From: Prochlorococcus marinus str. MIT 9313
GTDB lineage: Bacteria; Cyanobacteriota; Cyanobacteriia; PCC-6307; Cyanobiaceae
DNA: 64,000 nucleotides
Assembly (NCBI RefSeq): GCF_000011485.1
Contig: NC_005071.1
Coordinates: 1,181,347-1,245,346, forward strand
Reading direction: 5' to 3'
How positions within the stretch are numbered: position 1 is the stretch's first letter; each line of letters starts with the position of its first letter. The translations under genes and the position numbers were made by a program. The notes below the pieces were generated by a model. It searched no databases. It was not told the origin of the DNA and was given only the letters and a program-made list of their open reading frames with translations. Of the stretch, positions 1 through 8,236 are shown in pieces.

Positions 1-1556
1 GGTGTGCTGGGCAACACCAAGCCAAGCAGCCAGCGATCCAGGCACCAGCTGAGGCTATGGGTCTCATCACCACCACGCTCCTCGGCATCAAGTCCCCAGC
101 GAAATCCTGTGCGCTGTAAACAGCGACTAAGGCTACTGGCATCGTCCTGGCTGAAACCTTGCTGCTGCTGTATTGCCGGATTAGCGAGCAAGCCTTCAAG
201 GGCGGTGGCAGTCAATCGCTCGCCTGCGATCTGAAGCAGTTGCAACATCCCCTGCGTCAGCCCAGGGCTGTCCTGCTGGCTGCGATCTGTGAGCCGCCAG
301 GGAAGCTCCACGCCAGTGGCTGCAGCATCGTTGAACACCGAGGCGAGCAGAGGAGCAAAACGATTGACCTGTGGGGTCATCACCAACACATCACGGGGTT
401 CGAGGCTGGGGTCGGCAGCAAACCATTGCAAGATCTGATCGCGGACCAACTGCACCTGGCGCCATTGCCCAGGGCAAGCCAAAAACTGCAAAGAACTGTC
501 CTCTTGCCTGCGCCGCAGAGGTTGATGATCCTCCGGCGAGACAAGCTGCTGCTGAAGCTGCTCAAGCAACGTAGGTTCTTTCCCGGATTCACAAGCCATG
601 GTGGCCGGCGCGGCAAATAGATCACCCTCCTGCCACTGGCCAAGCTGACTCTCACCGCCACCTTCCAGCAACTGCTGAAATTCCGCGCCCATGCGTCCAA
701 GGATGGCTTCTAAGCGCGGCGCTTCGAGCAACCACAAACCATCAGCCGGCTCGGTCCACTGATGCCCCAACATCTCCCTTCTGCTACGACATCGCTGCCA
801 AAGATCCGGGCAGGGGGTCAGCAGAAATATCTGTACGTCCACAAAACCCGAGAGGGCCTGAATCAACTCCACTTGCACCGGAGCAAGACTGCTCAGACCA
901 AAAAGCCGCAGTTGACTTGGCAATGCCATGGCGGGGTTGTCTCCGCTGCGCAGCTTTGAAACAGCCCTATGCACCTGAATCCCGAACGGTTCAACCTGCA
1001 AACGTTCAGCCAATAAACGCAGCAACTGGGGTTGCCAGCGCAGGGTTAAAGGCATCTCCTGCGATGAGTTCAAAAGCCGATCACTGCCCTCCAGCCATTG
1101 ATGGATCAACTTGGGGCGGTAAAGCGCATAGTCGTCAAAGGCATCGGCAATGCTTCTGGCTAACTGCCATTGCACTCGGTTGAGGTGGCCTGGCCGAGAT
1201 GGCTGCCGATTGACCCATTCTCTCAATGGCGCAGCTTCTTCAGTCTCCAAAAGCTGTGGCAACAAATCAAGCAGAGGCCAAACGAGTCGACTAGCCCGCC
1301 AGGGATCTTCAGCATCACTATCGATCCCCAATATCATCCGAACCAATTGCCTTAAACGTGATCCTGGGAAAGGGAATCGCACCAAAGCACTGATGCCATT
1401 CACGCTTGCCAACTGTTCCCCCAGCCAGCGGCTTGTGGGCCAGGTGTTCACCAGGACATCCACTGAGTCAAATAGACCTGGTGGTGCCAGACGCAGCTGC
1501 TCCGCCAACACTCGAGCTAACCACTCCGCTCTGTTGCTGCGGTAGATCGTCAGCAA
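1..1556 (-). CDS. recC: RecC subunit of exodeoxyribonuclease V (C-terminus beyond window)
   Basis: RecC is the scaffold and Chi-recognition subunit of RecBCD, which resects double-strand breaks for recombination. Translating the minus strand from a TTG at 1556 gives an N-terminus LTIYRSNRAEWLARVLAEQL followed by a VNTWPTSRWLGEQLA stretch, typical of the RecC start. Near the window edge the frame still reads HSLSWCLDRWLLGLVLP, like the conserved LDRLLLG region of RecC. An in-frame TAA precedes the TTG immediately, so TTG 1556 (or the adjacent CTG at 1553) must be the start. It overlaps the 3' end of the upstream phosphatase by 7 nt, suggesting co-transcription. About 518 codons are present and the rest of the gene lies outside the window. 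Confidence 0.88.
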   Translation of the reverse strand, partial: MLTIYRSNRAEWLARVLAEQLRLAPPGLFDSVDVLVNTWPTSRWLGEQLASVNGISALVRFPFPGSRLRQLVRMILGIDSDAEDPWRASRLVWPLLDLLPQLLETEEAAPLREWVNRQPSRPGHLNRVQWQLARSIADAFDDYALYRPKLIHQWLEGSDRLLNSSQEMPLTLRWQPQLLRLLAERLQVEPFGIQVHRAVSKLRSGDNPAMALPSQLRLFGLSSLAPVQVELIQALSGFVDVQIFLLTPCPDLWQRCRSRREMLGHQWTEPADGLWLLEAPRLEAILGRMGAEFQQLLEGGGESQLGQWQEGDLFAAPATMACESGKEPTLLEQLQQQLVSPEDHQPLRRRQEDSSLQFLACPGQWRQVQLVRDQILQWFAADPSLEPRDVLVMTPQVNRFAPLLASVFNDAAATGVELPWRLTDRSQQDSPGLTQGMLQLLQIAGERLTATALEGLLANPAIQQQQGFSQDDASSLSRCLQRTGFRWGLDAEERGGDETHSLSWCLDRWLLGLVLPST

Positions 1557-2251
1557 GGCTTAGTAGAAACCAGGGATGATGATGTAGTCATCTCTTGAGT
1601 GAACGACTCTTTGGGCTTGTCGACATCGCATGCAAGATACTGATTCAACTTGCGGTCACCGCAGACCTGAACAACAGCATCGCGTTCTGGGCAATAGGCG
1701 CTCAGCAAGCCCCCGTAGCAAGCTCCCGTATCAATCATCACGATATGGCGATGGCGCTCCACCTGCGGACGAGGGGTATGAGCAACGATCACGCGTCCAT
1801 AGCGACCGTCGTAATCCTCCCAGAATCGCTGACGAATGCTCAAATCAGGATTGCCATCGAGGTCAAAGCCAGCGTGAGTCGCAATCCATCCCTTGGCTTT
1901 GTAAACAAGAGGAAGCCCTTTCAAGCGGCTTAACCACTCTCGAGCCTGGCGATCACCCAATTGCCTGTACGTGTCAATCGCCAGCAAAGCAGCCTGGCCA
2001 TCTTGAGGGTCGACCTCCAGACAATCGATCAGGTGTTGTTCATGGTTTCCACGCAACCAATGAGCACGACCGCCACAGACCATTTCCCAGGCAAGCAACA
2101 TGGTGGCCTCAATGGCCGGCCCTCGATTGATCACATCTCCACAAAACACGAGCTGGTCTGAGCTGGGGAGCAAGGCGATGAGCTCTATCAAGGATTGATA
2201 ACAGCCATGGACATCCCCAATCACCCAGTGACATTCGCGGGGTGACTTCAC
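1550..2251 (-). CDS. PP-type serine/threonine (ApaH-like) metallophosphatase
   Basis: A calcineurin-like metallophosphoesterase of about 233 residues. The metal-binding motifs appear in order: GDVHGC near the N-terminus, GDVINRG, GNHEQH, and a downstream IVAHTPRP. These match PPP-type bacterial phosphatases (PrpE, ApaH-like, Ser/Thr phosphatases), so the substrate may be phosphoproteins or dinucleotide polyphosphates. The frame is open further upstream, but that part lies antisense to the gene at 2298 and looks non-coding. GTG 2251 places the first motif about 12 residues from the start, as is normal for the family. The 3' end overlaps recC by 7 nt. Confidence 0.8.
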   Translation of the reverse strand: MKSPRECHWVIGDVHGCYQSLIELIALLPSSDQLVFCGDVINRGPAIEATMLLAWEMVCGGRAHWLRGNHEQHLIDCLEVDPQDGQAALLAIDTYRQLGDRQAREWLSRLKGLPLVYKAKGWIATHAGFDLDGNPDLSIRQRFWEDYDGRYGRVIVAHTPRPQVERHRHIVMIDTGACYGGLLSAYCPERDAVVQVCGDRKLNQYLACDVDKPKESFTQEMTTSSSLVSTKPC

Positions 2252-2297
2252 AATCGCAGCAGCATTCTCTTCAAGATTCTGGCTGGGCAGTAGCCAT

Positions 2298-2672
2298 ATG
2301 TCAGCGCTACTGCGTACGGTGAACAGTCTTGAAGTGTTTGATTTGGATCCACGCACGTTGCCGGTCATCAAACGAGTCGACTTACTCGTCAAATCCCTCA
2401 ATGGTGCTGAGCGCACCAATGAAGCTTTGGCGCGTTGCGAGGATGCAGACTCCATGATTGACGTCCTTCTAGGTGCGGCAGCCCAGCTTGAGCTTGGTCT
2501 CACCCGGGAAGATTTGATGACCACACCACCAATCCGTGACTGGATCTGGTGGAAGGAGAAAGAGGCCCTGATTACCATCGGTGAAACCAAGCCCCGTTAC
2601 AAACAGGACGATCGAGCCTCCACAGAGAATTCGACTGGACGTCGCACATTCCTAGGGTTATTCAGATTCTGA
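2298..2672 (+). CDS. Conserved hypothetical acidic helical protein
   Basis: A 124-residue soluble protein with no signal peptide. I do not recognise the family with certainty. It begins MSALLRTVNSLEVFDLD, is rich in Leu, Asp and Glu, and contains an LGLTREDL turn followed by a WIWWKEKEA patch; the LGLTREDL part loosely resembles Nif11-type helical domains. It is divergent from the phosphatase at 2251, so the 46-nt gap should hold both promoters. The last 25 residues are polar and probably disordered. Confidence 0.6.
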   Translation: MSALLRTVNSLEVFDLDPRTLPVIKRVDLLVKSLNGAERTNEALARCEDADSMIDVLLGAAAQLELGLTREDLMTTPPIRDWIWWKEKEALITIGETKPRYKQDDRASTENSTGRRTFLGLFRF

Positions 2673-2847
2673 TTCCTCAATGTTGGAGGGCCTGTTTTAG
2701 GCTTCAGCAGAAGGATCAGTAACGATCGAGATCACCTTCACTGCAGGCAAATTCATCTTTTTTACTCAGTCAAGATGTCCGGCATCAAATATTTACTGAG
2801 TAACCATTGATTTGCAGAGATCAATAATGCCTACCCATCCTTACTGA

Positions 2848-3585
2848 CTACCCAAAAAGAGGCTCTCGTCGGGGATTCTGGACAAGACGCTTCATCTCTC
2901 TTACAGCTTCTTTAAGGCCTACAGCAATCGAACGGGCCACAATCGTATGACCAATATTCAATTCTTCAATCCCTTCAATCGCAGCCACGGCTTCTACATT
3001 CTGATAAGTGAGGCCATGCCCAGCATTCACGCGTAAGCCAAGGCTGCGCGCTCTTGCTGTCGCTTCAGTCAAGCGTGCAAGTTCAAAGGATTGATCAGCC
3101 CAACAGGCTTCGGCGTAAGCGCCAGTGTGCAGCTCCACCCACCGAGCACCACTCTTAAAAGCTGCCTCCAGTTGTTGAGAAACAGGATCTACAAACAAGC
3201 TGACGGGAATCCCTGCAACCTGCAGCTGATCAACCATGCCTTTCAAGGATCCCTGCTGGGCAGCAACATCCAAACCTCCTTCTGTGGTCACCTCCTGCCG
3301 TCGCTCTGGTACGAGTGTCACCATGTCAGGTTGAATTTTTAAAGCAATTCCCACCATTTCAGCAGTGGCTGCCATCTCCAAATTGAGACGACTGCGCACT
3401 GTTGCCCGAAGCAGGTCCAGGTCTCGATCCTGAATATGACGGCGATCTTCTCTTAAGTGAACTGTGATGCCATCGGCTCCACCAAGTTCCGCCAATAGAG
3501 CCATCGGCACTGGATCGGGTTCCACGGTTTGGCGAGCCTGGCGCACATTGGCAATGTGGTCGATGTTGACCCCGAGGCTGGCCAT
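2848..3585 (-). CDS. pdxJ: Pyridoxine 5'-phosphate synthase
   Basis: PdxJ condenses 1-deoxyxylulose 5-phosphate with 3-amino-2-oxopropyl phosphate to give pyridoxine 5'-phosphate, the last ring-forming step of DXP-dependent vitamin B6 synthesis. The protein is 245 residues, the usual length. It shows the hallmark N-terminus [15 protein letters not shown], then [16 protein letters not shown], the C-terminal LRVNAGHGL and the phosphate-binding [12 protein letters not shown]. The ATG at 3585 sits directly before LGVNIDH, so the start is clear. It is divergent from the acyltransferase at about 3.7 kb. Confidence 0.96.
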   Translation of the reverse strand: MASLGVNIDHIANVRQARQTVEPDPVPMALLAELGGADGITVHLREDRRHIQDRDLDLLRATVRSRLNLEMAATAEMVGIALKIQPDMVTLVPERRQEVTTEGGLDVAAQQGSLKGMVDQLQVAGIPVSLFVDPVSQQLEAAFKSGARWVELHTGAYAEACWADQSFELARLTEATARARSLGLRVNAGHGLTYQNVEAVAAIEGIEELNIGHTIVARSIAVGLKEAVREMKRLVQNPRREPLFG

Positions 3586-3695
3586 AAAGAAAGGGAAACA
3601 GGCCTGATCCTATTGGGGATAATTGACCGCCTTCTATTCTCTAAGGGATTTGACCGCCGGTTCAACTGCCCAATCAACATTGGGTTCAGAGGTTC

Positions 3696-4433
3696 TTGGC
3701 CTTTAACTTCGGATGTTTGAACTCGCCAGAGACGGTGTCCTCGGCCCTAGCGACTCGTGAAAATTCCCTGGGTCTCGCAATAGACCCTTTTTTGGCCCCC
3801 GTTGCCATGGTGGCGACTCAAGACATCGTCCTGCGCCAATACTTTCGAGAGCGCATCGTTCTGGGTCAAGAGAATCTGCCCATGCAAGGGCCAGTGTTGC
3901 TGGCTCCCACCCATCGTTCACGCTGGGATGCATTGATGTTACCCATGGCCGCTGGCCGTCGGGTTACGGGTCGTGATTGTCGATTTATGGTCACTGTTGA
4001 TGAAATGAAGGGCCTACAGGGATGGTTTCTCCATCGCTTGGGATGTTTCCCGGTGAATCAGAGCAAACCTTCGCTCACCAGCCTGCGCTATGCGATTGAT
4101 CTGATGGCTGATGGTCAACAGGTCGTGGTTTTTCCAGAAGGAACAATCAATCGCACAGAAAAACCCATCAAGCTCTATCAAGGTTTGGCACGTCTGGCTC
4201 AACTTGCAAAAAGCCAAAATATTGATGTCCAAGTCGTACCAGTTGGTCTTGGCTATAGCGAAGTCATTCCCAAAGCCTGTGGACGGGCATCAATTTGCTT
4301 CGCAGAACCGATGAAGGTCTTGGAGACTGGTCGTGAGGCGGTGAAAAGCTTCAATGCTGAGCTGTCAGAAAAGATGCATGCAGCTGAACAAGCGGCCCTC
4401 CATGCAGTAGGCCGTCTCAAGAAAGCACCTTAA
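3696..4433 (+). CDS. plsC: PlsC-like 1-acyl-glycerol-3-phosphate acyltransferase
   Basis: A membrane-associated acyltransferase that probably makes phosphatidic acid from lysophosphatidic acid. The family HX4D motif is present as HRSRWD within LLAPTHRSRWDAL, and the second block is VVVFPEGTINR, which contains the conserved phosphate-binding EGT. Length, up to 245 residues, fits. The start is uncertain: TTG 3696 gives the longest form, GTG 3735 and ATG 3807 are alternatives, and the conserved domain begins shortly after the last of these. The next gene begins 26 nt downstream on the same strand. Its substrate could be another lysolipid. Confidence 0.8.
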   Translation: MAFNFGCLNSPETVSSALATRENSLGLAIDPFLAPVAMVATQDIVLRQYFRERIVLGQENLPMQGPVLLAPTHRSRWDALMLPMAAGRRVTGRDCRFMVTVDEMKGLQGWFLHRLGCFPVNQSKPSLTSLRYAIDLMADGQQVVVFPEGTINRTEKPIKLYQGLARLAQLAKSQNIDVQVVPVGLGYSEVIPKACGRASICFAEPMKVLETGREAVKSFNAELSEKMHAAEQAALHAVGRLKKAP

Positions 4434-4459
4434 AGTTTCGCCCATCTGTTCTTCAGTTC

Positions 4460-4996
4460 ATGCGTTGTCGCCTTCCGCTGACGGCCCTTGCTCTTTCTGC
4501 TGGCCTACTTCTCTCATCTGGTTCAGCACTAGCTCAAACAGCAGCTTCATCCAATGACAAGGTGCTGGCCCAAGCGGGCGGTGGATTCAATGTGGCAGCA
4601 GTTCAAGCCCTCCTGAATCAAGGAGATGCTGCTGTATCCGCTGGAAATCTCACTGAAGCCCGAAATGACTACGACAACGCTCGCGATGCTGCAAAGCAGC
4701 TGCTTTCCTTTTATCGAGACCTCAGTGGAGCCTTCCGCGGTCTGGATGCTCGTATCCCTCGCGAAATGGATGCCAAAGGGCGTAAAGCCATGGGGCTCCT
4801 TGCCCAGGCCAACCTTCGCCTTGCAGCACTTTTCCGCCAACAAAACCAACCTGAGGTCGCTGTACCGGTGTTGGTAGAAGTGGTGAGAGTGATGTCGCCC
4901 TCCCGCCCCGAAGGCCAAAAGGCCTATCAGAGCCTTCTGGAGCTGGGGTTCGTAGAAACCCCCTATGCCGGCGCCAAGCTGACAGCTCCCAACTGA
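4460..4996 (+). CDS. Exported TPR-like helical protein
   Basis: A 178-residue protein with a clear Sec signal peptide: a basic start MRCRLPL, a hydrophobic core, and an ALAQ cleavage site near residue 26. The mature part is helical with repeats resembling TPR units ([20 protein letters not shown] and [19 protein letters not shown]). It probably acts in the periplasm or thylakoid lumen as a protein-protein adaptor. I cannot name the family. It is followed 56 nt later by bolA on the same strand. Confidence 0.7.
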   Translation: MRCRLPLTALALSAGLLLSSGSALAQTAASSNDKVLAQAGGGFNVAAVQALLNQGDAAVSAGNLTEARNDYDNARDAAKQLLSFYRDLSGAFRGLDARIPREMDAKGRKAMGLLAQANLRLAALFRQQNQPEVAVPVLVEVVRVMSPSRPEGQKAYQSLLELGFVETPYAGAKLTAPN

Positions 4997-5052
4997 GTCA
5001 ACTTTCGACTTGGATCTGCCAGCATCAAGCTTTGAAGTCAACATTGGTCTCC

Positions 5053-5286
5053 ATGGTTCAATCCGACGAGGTGGGTGCAGCGATCCGGCTAGCCCTACCT
5101 GATGCTCAAGTCACCGTTGAAGACCTCACTGGCGGCGGCGACCATCTACAGGTGAGCGTCATCTCAAACGCCTTCGCTGGCCTTTCCAGAATCCGTCAGC
5201 ATCAGTTGGTCTATGGGGCCCTCAAAGATCAGCTCGCCAGTGAAGTTATCCATGCCCTGGCCTTAAGCACCTCTACTCCTAACTAA
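5053..5286 (+). CDS. bolA: BolA-family protein
   Basis: A small BolA/IbaG-like protein of 77 residues. The fold signature is visible: [14 protein letters not shown] for the beta strands and a C-terminal [16 protein letters not shown] helix containing the conserved RxxxHxxVY pattern. BolA proteins pair with monothiol (CGFS) glutaredoxins to carry or sense [2Fe-2S] clusters; here the CGFS glutaredoxin is the very next gene, 22 nt downstream, which supports that role. A TTG at 5032 would add seven residues, but ATG 5053 fits the family better. Confidence 0.93.
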   Translation: MVQSDEVGAAIRLALPDAQVTVEDLTGGGDHLQVSVISNAFAGLSRIRQHQLVYGALKDQLASEVIHALALSTSTPN

Positions 5287-5308
5287 ACCCTATCCCCCCT
5301 CGTTTTCG

Positions 5309-5632
5309 ATGGATCCCACTACCAAAACACGTATTGAAGCCCTGATCCAATCAAGCCCGATCATGGTGTTCATGAAAGGCACAAAACTGATGCCTCAGTG
5401 CGGCTTCTCCAACAATTGTGTGCAGATCCTCAACTCCCTCGGCATGAGCTTCGAAACCTTTGATGTGCTCTCCGATATGGAAATTCGCCAAGGGATCAAG
5501 GACTACTCCAATTGGCCGACAATTCCCCAGGTTTATGTAAAAGGAGAATTCATCGGCGGATCAGACATCTTGATTGAGATGTACAACGCGGGAGAACTGG
5601 CCGAGAAGCTTGAGATCGCTCTTAACAGCTAG
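5309..5632 (+). CDS. grxD: Monothiol glutaredoxin (CGFS type)
   Basis: A 107-residue Grx4/Grx5-type glutaredoxin. The single active-site cysteine lies in PQCGFS, preceded by VFMKGTKLMP, and the glutathione-binding NWPTIPQVYVKGEFIGGSD block is intact. Monothiol glutaredoxins bind and transfer [2Fe-2S] clusters with glutathione rather than act as general disulfide reductases. Its position directly behind bolA points to a BolA-Grx heterocomplex in iron-sulfur trafficking or iron sensing. Confidence 0.96.
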   Translation: MDPTTKTRIEALIQSSPIMVFMKGTKLMPQCGFSNNCVQILNSLGMSFETFDVLSDMEIRQGIKDYSNWPTIPQVYVKGEFIGGSDILIEMYNAGELAEKLEIALNS

Positions 5633-5669
5633 GAGCTCAAGTTTTAATTCGTTAAGTCTTAGCAATTAA

Positions 5670-5843
5670 ATGCCGTTACTACTCGCCACAACCTTGCAAG
5701 CAAATCTCCTCTATGGAGTGGCTGTGATCGGATTTTTTGCTGGTTCCTGGTTTTTGGGTCGAGCGATCACAGTGATCACCAAAGGCAATAACCCGCTGGT
5801 TTGGCGAGGCTGGAAGAAATTGTTTGGCCTTAAAAAGGACTGA
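5670..5843 (+). CDS. Small single-pass membrane protein (57 aa)
   Basis: A short frame from ATG 5670 to TGA 5841-5843. It encodes one hydrophobic segment, LLYGVAVIGFFAGSWFLG, followed by a basic tail containing WRGWKKLFGLKKD, so it is predicted N-out/C-in by the positive-inside rule. It lies 37 nt behind the glutaredoxin on the same strand and a hairpin follows. I do not recognise the family. The strong hydrophobic/basic organisation argues for real coding. Confidence 0.6.
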   Translation: MPLLLATTLQANLLYGVAVIGFFAGSWFLGRAITVITKGNNPLVWRGWKKLFGLKKD

Positions 5844-5875
5844 ACGACTCAGCAGCATTGCCCCCCTAGGGCATC

Positions 5876-5908
5876 CCCATCAGCCCTAGAGAGGCTTGGG
5901 GTGATGGG
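5876..5908 (+). terminator. Imperfect hairpin between convergent genes
   Basis: CCCATCA (5876-5882) pairs with TGATGGG (5902-5908), with an inner CCC/GGG pairing after one mismatch. It sits between the 3' end of the small membrane protein gene and the minus-strand DUF6761 region. It has no clear T-tract, so a terminator role is inferred from position only. Confidence 0.3.
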
Positions 5909-5933
5909 CTTAAACGAGATACCTCTCCAAAAC

Positions 5934-6086
5934 TTAGGGAACCAGGCCCATGTTGGTGGTCACCGAGCCAATCATGGCCAACACAGCAAGCGAAAACAAA
6001 AGGCAGCTACCCAATCCCTGGGATGTAAACAGGGAGCTTGCCCTGGCCAGCTGGTCTGCAAAGGCTGCTGGAATTCCAAAAAGGAA
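5934..6086 (-). other. In-frame hydrophobic continuation after the DUF6761 stop
   Basis: Directly after the TAA that ends the DUF6761 gene, the same frame runs open for 50 codons to another TAA at 5934-5936. It encodes FLFGIPAAFADQLARA and then a transmembrane-like stretch LLFSLAVLAMIGSVTTNMGL. There is no ATG, GTG or TTG near its beginning; the first TTG is about 25 codons in. It could be a small membrane protein with an unusual start, the product of stop readthrough, or a decayed segment. I cannot choose between these from the sequence. Confidence 0.3.
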
Positions 6087-6359
6087 TTACCAACCCGCTT
6101 CTTTTTTGCGATAAAGAGTTCCCATATCGCCATCTGGGCCAATAAAGCTGGAGGGATCCAAAATCCAACGATCGACAAGATCTTCAAACCTGGCCTGATC
6201 CCTTATCTCCAGTTGTCCACTACGCCTTAGAGCATGAATGTAGCCGTCTGCATAGAGCCGAAGCTCCGACTGACTGTGGTAACGACTGGTCAGTTCCTGA
6301 CAGGCATCACAAAGCGACTGGAAGTGTCTAATCGCCTCAGGGTGATCAAGAGATGTCAT
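6087..6359 (-). CDS. DUF6761-family cyanobacterial protein
   Basis: A 90-residue soluble protein that I recognise as the cyanobacterial DUF6761 family from HPEAIRHFQSLCDACQEL, ELRLYADGYIHALRRSG and WILDPSSFIGPDGD followed by LYRKK. The function is unknown. The family normally ends just after that last motif, as this one does, and the in-frame hydrophobic stretch behind the stop is therefore unexpected. The start is ATG 6359, 77 nt from the divergently transcribed response regulator. Confidence 0.82.
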   Translation of the reverse strand: MTSLDHPEAIRHFQSLCDACQELTSRYHSQSELRLYADGYIHALRRSGQLEIRDQARFEDLVDRWILDPSSFIGPDGDMGTLYRKKEAGW

Positions 6360-6436
6360 GGTCGGAGATCACGGCAGCCTCTTTTGGCAGCTTGCCATTG
6401 GATTGGGTTTAGCGTAAGCGCGATCTGTGATCACAT

Positions 6437-7210
6437 GTGACCTCCATTCCCCGCAATCTTCATTCCAATGAGGACACCCAAGTGTCTTCATCGGGGTCTT
6501 TGCAGATGCAGACCACGCCAAAGCAGCCCTCAAGGGTCCTTGTGGTGGAACCTCACCAAACTCTTCGCACGGTGCTGGTCCATCGCCTCCGTCAGGACGG
6601 CCATCTCACCGCTGCAGTGGCATCAGCCGTGGAAGCCCTTGACGTCTGCCGAGATCAATCACCGGATCTTCTAGTTAGTGCTGAGTTACTTGAGAGGAGT
6701 TCTGCAATGCGACTCTCTCATCAGCTCCGTTGCCCTGTGATCGTGTTAACAGCTCGAACAGGCACAGAGCCCATGGTGGGCCTCCTGAATGAAGGCGCCG
6801 ACGATGTGTTGCGCAAACCATTTGGACTTGAAGAACTCGCCGCACGCTGTCGCACCTTGCTGAAACGGGGACATAGCGGTTTACAGGAGCGCGTCACAGT
6901 GGGCCCCCTTGAAGTCCACTTGTTGCTCAGACAAGTGACTCTGCGCGATAAACCTGTGGAATTAAGCCCCAGAGAATTTGCACTTCTCTGTGCACTTTTA
7001 ATGCCTCCAGGTATCGTACGAAGCCGCCAAGAATTATTGCGAATGGCTTGGCCTCCCTTCAGCGGCGGGCCTCGTTCTGTAGACACCCAGATCCTTACCT
7101 TGCGACGCAAACTTGAGCAAGCTGGGCTTGGCGAAGGAGGTGGCATCACCACCATGCGCCAGCAGGGCTATAGATTCAGCCTGGATACTCTTCCTGATTC
7201 TGAATCATAA
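6437..7210 (+). CDS. OmpR-type response regulator with degenerate receiver
   Basis: It has an N-terminal receiver domain and a C-terminal winged-helix DNA-binding domain (LSPREFALLCALLMPPG, VDTQILTLRRKLE, GYRFSL), the OmpR/PhoB layout, 257 residues. The receiver has lost key phosphorylation residues: the usual VDD acidic pair is VEP, and the phospho-accepting Asp position after PDLLVS is Ala. The conserved Thr (LTAR) and Lys (RKPF) remain. It is therefore predicted to act without conventional phosphorylation. GTG 6437 gives the long form; ATG 6506 just before SRVLVVEP is an alternative. No kinase gene is adjacent; sasA lies about 1.5 kb downstream. Confidence 0.85.
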   Translation: MTSIPRNLHSNEDTQVSSSGSLQMQTTPKQPSRVLVVEPHQTLRTVLVHRLRQDGHLTAAVASAVEALDVCRDQSPDLLVSAELLERSSAMRLSHQLRCPVIVLTARTGTEPMVGLLNEGADDVLRKPFGLEELAARCRTLLKRGHSGLQERVTVGPLEVHLLLRQVTLRDKPVELSPREFALLCALLMPPGIVRSRQELLRMAWPPFSGGPRSVDTQILTLRRKLEQAGLGEGGGITTMRQQGYRFSLDTLPDSES

Positions 7211-7407
7211 ATATTGAACCTCACAACTATCGATTAGCCAATGATTAAAGGCCCTGGCTGAAGTGGCCGAAACAGATTCTAGGCATTACTAGAGGTTGAT
7301 GATTTATAATTTAATCAAAAGATGAGCGCAATAGGTTGATACTCAGAAAACTAGAGCAAGTGGTCAATCCTTAAGGAATTCTGTTATCAAAACAAGCTCT
7401 AAAAGGC

Positions 7408-7512
7408 TTACAAGCTTGGATGAGCAGCAATTGCCCAGATCAGCGGAGCGGTACCAATAGCGGTTGCAGTCAGCAGTTGAGCACCGACAACAGCGAAGTG
7501 TTTTGCAGTCAT
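7408..7512 (-). CDS. Small single-pass membrane protein (34 aa)
   Basis: ATG 7512 to TAA 7408 encodes MTAKHFAVVGAQLLTATAIG followed by TAPLIWAIAAHPSL. Almost the entire peptide is one membrane-spanning segment. Its size is that of accessory photosystem or cytochrome b6f subunits, but it matches none I can name. It lies alone between the response regulator and an exported protein on the same strand as the latter. Confidence 0.5.
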   Translation of the reverse strand: MTAKHFAVVGAQLLTATAIGTAPLIWAIAAHPSL

Positions 7513-7751
7513 GATCTAGGACTGATGGCTGCACACACCATCCATCAGATCAACCACTTCTGTTCTAACCTTGCTCAAATACTGCAGTGAGATTGATCAC
7601 AGTGATGAAAGCTGCATCGAACATCATCAGCATTTATTAGTCAACAAGTTGACAGAGGCTTAATCAGCCAGCAAGAAGATGTTGATGCTCTCAAGCATGA
7701 GCTACTCATCAAAGATGCTTTCTCCAGCTTTAAGCGCAATTTGCATGCAAA

Positions 7752-7791
7752 GCTGTTTAACAGCTGCATTTTGATGCAGCTGTTAAACAGC
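7752..7791 (-). terminator. Perfect 17-bp inverted repeat, probable terminator
   Basis: GCTGTTTAACAGCTGCA (7752-7768) is an exact inverted match of 7775-7791, with a six-base loop TTTTGA. It lies 20 nt beyond the stop of the minus-strand gene at 7811, where a terminator would be expected. The T-run after the stem on the minus strand is short, so it may also be an RNA stability element. Confidence 0.55.
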
Positions 7792-7810
7792 ACCTGAAAA
7801 CTCACCTCGT

Positions 7811-8236
7811 CTACTTGCTGTCCTGTTGTTTCTTGACAGCCTCCTCAACCTTGGCCTTCACATCTGCTGGCACCTCCTTAGGGCAGTACTGAATAGCCCC
7901 AGTGATGATCTGAAACTCAGCACCAGCGAAAAGCTGTTTGGTGGTGAGTTTGCTAGTTCCTGCCGAAGCCACTAATCCACCATGGCGGCCCGTCAGGATC
8001 TGCGCGTACGTAGCGGCAGCGATACCAACGGCCTTGGGAAATTCCACGCCAGCGGCACGTGCATTACAAACGTACGAAGAGCCAATGCCTCGATAGAGAA
8101 AGATGTCTTCGTTGCTAGCCGGTGTTGCTTTGGACCCACCAGCTTGTTGAGCAAGCGCAGCAGGACTAATCAAACTGAGGGGCATCAACAACGAAGCCGC
8201 CAAAACTGGACGAAGTCGACGGGAAAGGGTTTGCAA
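7811..8236 (-). CDS. Exported conserved protein of marine cyanobacteria
   Basis: A 141-residue protein with a Sec signal peptide (basic MQTLSRRLRP, hydrophobic core, ALAQ cleavage near residue 30). The mature part contains YRGIGSSYVCNARAAGVEF and a FQIITGAIQYCPKEVP motif, giving two cysteines that may form a disulfide in the periplasm or lumen. It ends in a Lys/Glu-rich helix. I recall similar proteins carrying a doubtful cAMP phosphodiesterase label; nothing in this sequence supports that enzyme activity. Confidence 0.7.
   Translation of the reverse strand: MQTLSRRLRPVLAASLLMPLSLISPAALAQQAGGSKATPASNEDIFLYRGIGSSYVCNARAAGVEFPKAVGIAAATYAQILTGRHGGLVASAGTSKLTTKQLFAGAEFQIITGAIQYCPKEVPADVKAKVEEAVKKQQDSK

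Noticed and set aside
2252-2590. Upstream extension of the phosphatase frame to 2590 (346 aa)
   Set aside because: The extra 113 residues lie antisense over the plus-strand gene at 2298 and have Ser/Arg-rich shadow composition; the family motif begins just after GTG 2251.
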